9,651 nt of DNA from assembly GCA_018664365.1 (NCBI GenBank), contig JABJOK010000024.1, positions 1 to 9,651 on the forward strand. The letters are read 5' to 3'. The translations under genes were made by a program, and so were the position numbers. The notes under the pieces were generated by a model. That model searched no databases, had not been told where the DNA came from, and saw only the letters and a list, made by a program, of their open reading frames with translations. This DNA comes from Candidatus Peregrinibacteria bacterium (GTDB lineage Bacteria > Patescibacteriota > Gracilibacteria > UBA1369 > LOWO2-01-FULL-3). Positions 5,912-9,651 of the stretch are shown one piece after another; within the stretch, counting starts at the first letter, position 1; every line of letters begins with the position of its first letter.

Positions 5912-7048
5912 TTAGCTGATACCGTACATTCGAGAACAATCAGTAACAACGTCTTTCACACGAACAGTAAGCTGTCCTTGTAACGTTTCTTTGAGAGTTC
6001 TTGAGTTAGCAGGCTCAGGTGCAAAACGAAGTTTGTCGTCTACAAACCAAGTTTTTCCAAGTTTTCGAGTATTGATGATGTACATCTCACCGAAAGAGTG
6101 ACGTAAGAACGGATCTGCGACGATATCCAGCACTCCAACACCTTCTCCTTCATAACGATCCACAAAGTTACCAGCAACCCTCTCTGCTCGTGTATAACGA
6201 GTATTTGAGGCGTTGAACGTGTTGATAATGCTCTTCACATCAGGCGAACAAAGGATGGTGTTCGGACTACCTCCACGTCGAGCCATTTCCAAAAGCACAT
6301 TTTTCAGGTGTGTTTCTGTGAATGTCCCACCTACGTTGTAGTTGAACGACCCCGAAGTGTTTTCAATGTAGTGCTTCAAACCTCCGAATGAACGAGGAGT
6401 GGTTTTGCTTCCTGCAGATGGTTTTCCAAAAAGAATCGCCTGATTTAGCTTTTTCAAGGCACGAGTCATCGCTTTGGTACGCTCTTCATTCATTTTATCC
6501 GCAACATCGAGGTACTTTTGTTTTTGAGCCGTAATTGAAAGCTCAATTGGCTCTTCGATTATCTGAGTAAAGTTGATCTGTTCGATTGTGTCTTCCAAAA
6601 GGTTGTCACCATCAACAGTTCCTTCCACTTGAGCGTTTCCAAGAATGTAGATAGCCGTTCCCACAGTATGAGCAGCACCAGTTGTGCCACCGTGACCACG
6701 GGCGTAAACGTCAATTGTAAAGCCTGTTCTATTAACAGATTTCACTACGACATACTCATTATCAATGCGAAGCACATCACCCACATTAATCAGAGAAGCC
6801 AGTTCAGCAGAGATTGGAAGAGCAGTGGTATCTACTCCATCAGTCCAGCCTCCTGTACCAATTTGCCCCTCAAGGGCGTAGGTTTTACCGTCATACCATT
6901 TGATTTTGGTTGTGTTAATTGGCTCAAATTCAGGGAATAAATCCAGCGAGATTGTGAGCTTTGGGTCGATCTGTACGGCAATTCCTTTTACGAGTTCATC
7001 GAGAAAGGGGCTGTCGTATGTCGAGTATTTTCCATTTATGATTGGCAT
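5912..7048 (-). CDS. Phage major capsid protein (DUF5309 / SU10-type, HK97-like fold)
   Basis: The 378-residue protein resembles the DUF5309/SU10 major capsid group, which builds icosahedral heads of tailed phages. A beta-rich part at about 75-147 contains the family-style stretch RGHGGTTGAAHTVGT (117-131) followed by VEGT. The helical/loop core follows: KMNEERTKAMTRALKKLNQA at 185-204, then LLEMARRGGSPNTILCSP (252-269) and the C-terminal strands ending RMYGIS. Length is normal for the family. No obvious N-terminal prohead-protease extension is seen. The scaffold gene sits 24 nt upstream, the standard scaffold-capsid order. The ATG has no Shine-Dalgarno site but a U-rich leader (TTTTAATTTTTTCTTACC). 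A hairpin follows the stop. The gene is GC-richer than the AT-rich accessory genes on either side. Confidence 0.88.
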   Translation of the reverse strand: MPIINGKYSTYDSPFLDELVKGIAVQIDPKLTISLDLFPEFEPINTTKIKWYDGKTYALEGQIGTGGWTDGVDTTALPISAELASLINVGDVLRIDNEYVVVKSVNRTGFTIDVYARGHGGTTGAAHTVGTAIYILGNAQVEGTVDGDNLLEDTIEQINFTQIIEEPIELSITAQKQKYLDVADKMNEERTKAMTRALKKLNQAILFGKPSAGSKTTPRSFGGLKHYIENTSGSFNYNVGGTFTETHLKNVLLEMARRGGSPNTILCSPDVKSIINTFNASNTRYTRAERVAGNFVDRYEGEGVGVLDIVADPFLRHSFGEMYIINTRKLGKTWFVDDKLRFAPEPANSRTLKETLQGQLTVRVKDVVTDCSRMYGIS

Positions 7049-7072
7049 GGTAAGAAAAAATTAAAAGATAAA

Positions 7073-7741
7073 TTATGTTTGTTGGGTTCTAAGAACCACG
7101 ATTTCCTGTCCCAGTTTCATGATCTCCCGACGTTCTGACTCTGTAAGGAATTCTCCTTTCGCTTGGCGAGTCATTAACTCGTCATAGCGTTGTTTCTTGT
7201 TTTCAAAATCGGAGAGATTTTTAGAATTTGGTGGAATAGGAGCACCTGTTGAGCTTTTTTCTCCCATGAGCAATGCACGGTTTTTGGCGATGTATTTGAG
7301 CTTCGCCACCACGGGCAGTTCATCAGGGATTAGGGCTTTCTTGTCTTCGGGAATCTTCTCGAGTTCCGAGTTCAAGATTTCGCCGAGAGTTTCTTCGTAC
7401 TGAGCGAGTTGTTCTTTGGATTTGCCAGCTACTTCAAGTTCCTTGTCTTTTCCAGCAAGAAGTTCTTGATATTTTCCTTGCTCCTCAAGCTCTTTCTGCT
7501 TTTGTTTTTCCTCAGCTTTTTGGCGTTTATCCAAGTCGTCTTTGTACTTGTTTTTTTCCTCGATTACCTCGCGGAAACGACTCATAGGAATCATTTGCTC
7601 CTGTGTTTTATCGTCATCACCTGACGGGGTCTTGTTATCGTCCTGACCTGACGTATTGGGAGTTTTATCGACTTTCCCATCGTTGTTGTCGGCAGGTGTT
7701 TTTACGCCATCCTGATCGGCGGGTTTAGCTTGAGTGTCCAT
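7073..7741 (-). CDS. Phage head scaffolding protein
   Basis: The 222-residue protein has the build of a phage scaffold. Residues 1-49 are an acidic, disordered tail rich in Asp, Lys, Pro, Thr and Asn. The family-style start of the helical part follows (MIPMSRFREVIEEKNKYKD, 50-68). A long charged coiled coil runs to about 118, and a conserved-looking block around 122-160 (EKIPEDKKALIPDELP, then KLKYIAKNRALLMG) comes next. A helical C-terminus binds the capsid protein in related systems. Scaffolds guide prohead assembly and leave before or during DNA packaging. It directly precedes the capsid gene (24 nt). Its ATG lacks a Shine-Dalgarno site and follows the U-rich leader TTTTTAATTTTTATTCCT. A terminator belonging to the upstream ATPase gene ends about 40 nt before it, so it probably has its own promoter (CATAAT at 7759-7764 is a possible -10). 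Confidence 0.85.
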   Translation of the reverse strand: MDTQAKPADQDGVKTPADNNDGKVDKTPNTSGQDDNKTPSGDDDKTQEQMIPMSRFREVIEEKNKYKDDLDKRQKAEEKQKQKELEEQGKYQELLAGKDKELEVAGKSKEQLAQYEETLGEILNSELEKIPEDKKALIPDELPVVAKLKYIAKNRALLMGEKSSTGAPIPPNSKNLSDFENKKQRYDELMTRQAKGEFLTESERREIMKLGQEIVVLRTQQT

Positions 7742-7783
7742 AGGAATAAAAATTAAAAATTATGAATTAATTTGAGCGAATAC

Positions 7784-7834
7784 AAAAAAAGACCCGCTCC
7801 TTGCCCGCGAATTTTCGCGAACGAGTTGGTCTTT
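7784..7834 (-). terminator. Rho-independent terminator of the AAA_13 ATPase gene
   Basis: On the - strand an outer stem AAAGACC / GGTCTTT (7828-7834 with 7788-7794) encloses an inner palindrome CGCGAATTTTCGCG (7806-7819). The stem runs straight into seven T residues (A-run at 7784-7790 on +). On the + strand there is no comparable T-run after the stem. It lies about 75 nt beyond the ATPase stop and separates that gene from the capsid module. Confidence 0.8.
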
Positions 7835-7846
7835 AAGACTCTGCAC

Positions 7847-7864
7847 GACTATTTGAAAATAGTC
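7847..7864. other. Second hairpin between ATPase and scaffold genes
   Basis: A perfect 7-bp inverted repeat, GACTATT / AATAGTC, surrounds a TGAA loop. GTAC and GTGC in the flanks can extend it past a 2-nt bulge on the - strand. No T-run follows, so it is not a terminator by itself. It could protect the ATPase mRNA 3' end or be a protein or recombinase site; the sequence does not decide. Confidence 0.5.
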
Positions 7865-7909
7865 CTGTACCTAAATGGTATCAGAAGCTAAGAAAAAATC
7901 AAATAGATT

Positions 7910-9651
7910 TTATTTTTTCAAGAAATCTATTATCTCAGTAAATTTTTCTAAAGGTATTGGATTTTCCATCGAGTTGGCAGAAAGATGACTTCCTCGGCTA
8001 CTAAGTAAATCCCAATACTCTTTTAACTTATCAATAACCATCTCATCAGGATTAAGTTTTTTCAATTGATCCCATTTTATACTTTGTTTATTTCCATAAT
8101 CTTTAATTAAACGCTGATTATTAAGTATTTTCTCATCGATATAATATTCAATTGTCGATTTTAAATCAGAAGCAATACTTGAAGGTGTATAGTCTCCTTG
8201 TAAATCTTTCTCAATTTTTTCCAAATAAAATTTACTACTTTCTTGAGATTTTGAGATTACTTTCCCTGTCTCAAGAAGAGATATTCTTTCAATTTTAAAT
8301 GAATAAACATGCGAACCGTTCGCATTACAGCCTCCATTATAATTTTTACAGAGATGATGAGTCCTTTGATTTTGTTCATTTTTTAAATTACTCGCCCAAT
8401 GAACAAGTGAATCATAAAATAATTTATTATGAGTGAAAATTATGGTTTGTCTTTCAGATGAAATCTGAATTAATTTTTTTGCTAAAACATCGATTACTTG
8501 ATGATCAAGACTATTTACTGGGTCATCAAGAATGAGGGGGCTAGAATTGGCGTCTTTTGATATTTCTGCTAAAAACAAAGCTAACGCAACTGCTTTCTGC
8601 TCTCCTTCACTTAGTATAGCTTTAAGCTCATGACCTTTGATTTGTTTCCGAGTTTTGTTTTTACCTTTTCTGACAGAACCTTTCGGGATCTCTACTGGCA
8701 AATGCTCTTTTTCTAGTTCTTTAAGTTCCTTAATAAAATTATTTCGAAAATCTTCTGTGACAAGCTCATCCGTTGCTTTTCCGCACAAAACAGAGAGAGG
8801 AGTAGTATTTATAGTACTTGCAACATAATCCATAGTTCCCATGATTTCTTCATCCTTAAAGTATTTTTTTATAATATCTTTCTTTTTGGAAATCACTTTT
8901 TTATCTTCTAAATCCGCAATTATTTCATTTATTCCTTTTACTGCTTCTTGTCTCTCACTATCACTGCTTTTTAATGATTTCAAAGATTCATTGAATTCAG
9001 TCTCAATATTTTTCAACTCTGTAATTAAACCTTCGACTTCAATGCTGAAATCTTCTATTTTTATTTTCGTTTTTTTCTCGAGACAGGTCTTTAAAGAATC
9101 TTTTTTTTCTGTAACATCTACAATAATTTCATCAAAAATTTCCTTCAAGCTTTTTTGATCTTCTTCATTTTTTTCAGAAAGTTTTGGGATTATATCGGTT
9201 GAAATTTCTATTTGAACTGTGATTTGCGTTAATTCCTGAAGTAGATTTTTCACTACTGTACTTGCAGTATCAAACTCTGTTTGAGCAGAATTAGCTAAAA
9301 AGGAAGCATATCCATGGACAATGGCTAAAGCATCATTCTTTAAGTCTTGACGACAATAAGGGCAAATTTCAGCCTCTTCAGTAAGAAGTGATTTGTATGC
9401 TTTTCCGCTTTTTATAAATTGAAGCCATTCCTGAGAGTTTCTTTCTGGAATATTTTTTAAAATTTCTAACTCTGACAATCTTAATTTTGCTGCTTCTTCC
9501 TTTGTTAAATATGTAGAGACTGCAGACTGAGAACGAAGAACTATGTCGTCTATGGTTTTCTTGAGTGTTTCAAGTTTTGCATATAACGTTTTTATCTTCT
9601 GAGAATTTGACTCAATCAATTTGATATCAGAGCTTTTATTTTCTTTTTCTA
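7910..9651 (-). CDS. AAA_13/SMC-like ATPase with CxxC hook (N-terminus outside window)
   Basis: The frame is open to the window edge. The TTG at 9617-9619 is an internal Leu codon, so about 579 residues are seen and the Walker A part is missing. Counting from that TTG as residue 1: CPYC at 86-89 in EICPYCRQDL, long coiled coils about 110-260, the ABC signature LSEGE at 336-340, Walker B LILDD at 362-366 with D-loop SLDHQ, and THN at 396-398. A Cys/His-rich insert follows (HHLCKNYNGGC, 421-431), then a helical tail ending near SRGSH (541-545). This is the layout of the AAA_13 ABC-type ATPases that include the anticodon nucleases PrrC and RloC and other defence proteins. Whether the tail is a nuclease is not shown; the PrrC triad was not recognised. 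The gene lies upstream of the scaffold gene, ends in its own terminator, and is AT-richer than the capsid genes, all fitting a phage-borne defence or exclusion gene (inference). Confidence 0.82.
   Translation of the reverse strand, partial: EKENKSSDIKLIESNSQKIKTLYAKLETLKKTIDDIVLRSQSAVSTYLTKEEAAKLRLSELEILKNIPERNSQEWLQFIKSGKAYKSLLTEEAEICPYCRQDLKNDALAIVHGYASFLANSAQTEFDTASTVVKNLLQELTQITVQIEISTDIIPKLSEKNEEDQKSLKEIFDEIIVDVTEKKDSLKTCLEKKTKIKIEDFSIEVEGLITELKNIETEFNESLKSLKSSDSERQEAVKGINEIIADLEDKKVISKKKDIIKKYFKDEEIMGTMDYVASTINTTPLSVLCGKATDELVTEDFRNNFIKELKELEKEHLPVEIPKGSVRKGKNKTRKQIKGHELKAILSEGEQKAVALALFLAEISKDANSSPLILDDPVNSLDHQVIDVLAKKLIQISSERQTIIFTHNKLFYDSLVHWASNLKNEQNQRTHHLCKNYNGGCNANGSHVYSFKIERISLLETGKVISKSQESSKFYLEKIEKDLQGDYTPSSIASDLKSTIEYYIDEKILNNQRLIKDYGNKQSIKWDQLKKLNPDEMVIDKLKEYWDLLSSRGSHLSANSMENPIPLEKFTEIIDFLKK

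Noticed and set aside
5725..5949. 74-codon ORF on - overlapping the capsid 3' end
   Set aside because: It overlaps the well-supported capsid gene and the 75-codon ORF in another frame, and its Arg/Lys-rich translation looks like a shadow frame.
7910..8005. HEPN RNase motif in the C-terminal tail of the ATPase (SRGSH)
   Set aside because: The R-to-H spacing is two residues, shorter than the usual R-x4-6-H, so no HEPN nuclease is claimed.
9617..9619. TTG as the start of the AAA_13 ATPase
   Set aside because: The frame continues open to the window edge and a protein of this type needs an N-terminal Walker A domain, so the true start is outside the window.
1..9651. CRISPR array, insertion sequence or rRNA
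   Set aside because: No regularly spaced repeats, no transposase motif with inverted ends and no rRNA-like sequence were seen on either strand.

Overview
The window reads as a bacterial chromosome segment carrying a conserved host block on the left and an accessory, phage-derived block on the right. The host is probably a small-genome bacterium with standard stop codons. The weak or absent Shine-Dalgarno sites, tight spacing and the style of the hypothetical proteins would fit Patescibacteria/CPR, but that assignment is only an inference.

Left block (1-4077): the C-terminal part of a coiled-coil M23 peptidoglycan hydrolase is followed 12 nt later by endonuclease III (nth), both on +. Converging on them from the - strand is the pair asnS (asparaginyl-tRNA synthetase) then a cytoplasmic-looking protein with a long Pro/Ala/Glu/Thr tail and a Cys-containing domain. 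A divergent promoter region separates asnS from a complete tRNA-Gln(UUG) gene with encoded CCA.

Middle block (4078-5687): directly behind the tRNA lies a 135-bp gene-poor stretch. Then come two AT-rich + strand genes that look like cargo: a UPF0489 (arginase-fold, peptide-arginase-like) protein, and a protein joining a homing-endonuclease-associated repeat to a degenerate restriction-endonuclease-like domain.

Right block (5631-9651, all -): a phage head module. In transcription order it holds a 5'-truncated (by the window edge) AAA_13/SMC-like ATPase with a CxxC zinc-hook-like motif, a strong terminator and second hairpin, a scaffolding protein, a DUF5309/SU10-type major capsid protein, a terminator-like hairpin, and a 75-codon unknown ORF that runs into the 3' end of the nuclease gene. 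No integrase, portal, terminase or tail gene is visible.

The best reading is a prophage or prophage remnant, or an island built from one, at or near tRNA-Gln. It carries one possible defence ATPase between the (unseen) upstream phage genes and the capsid genes, and a two-gene cargo cassette at the tRNA-proximal end. The capsid-module genes share a U-rich, Shine-Dalgarno-free leader just before their ATG.
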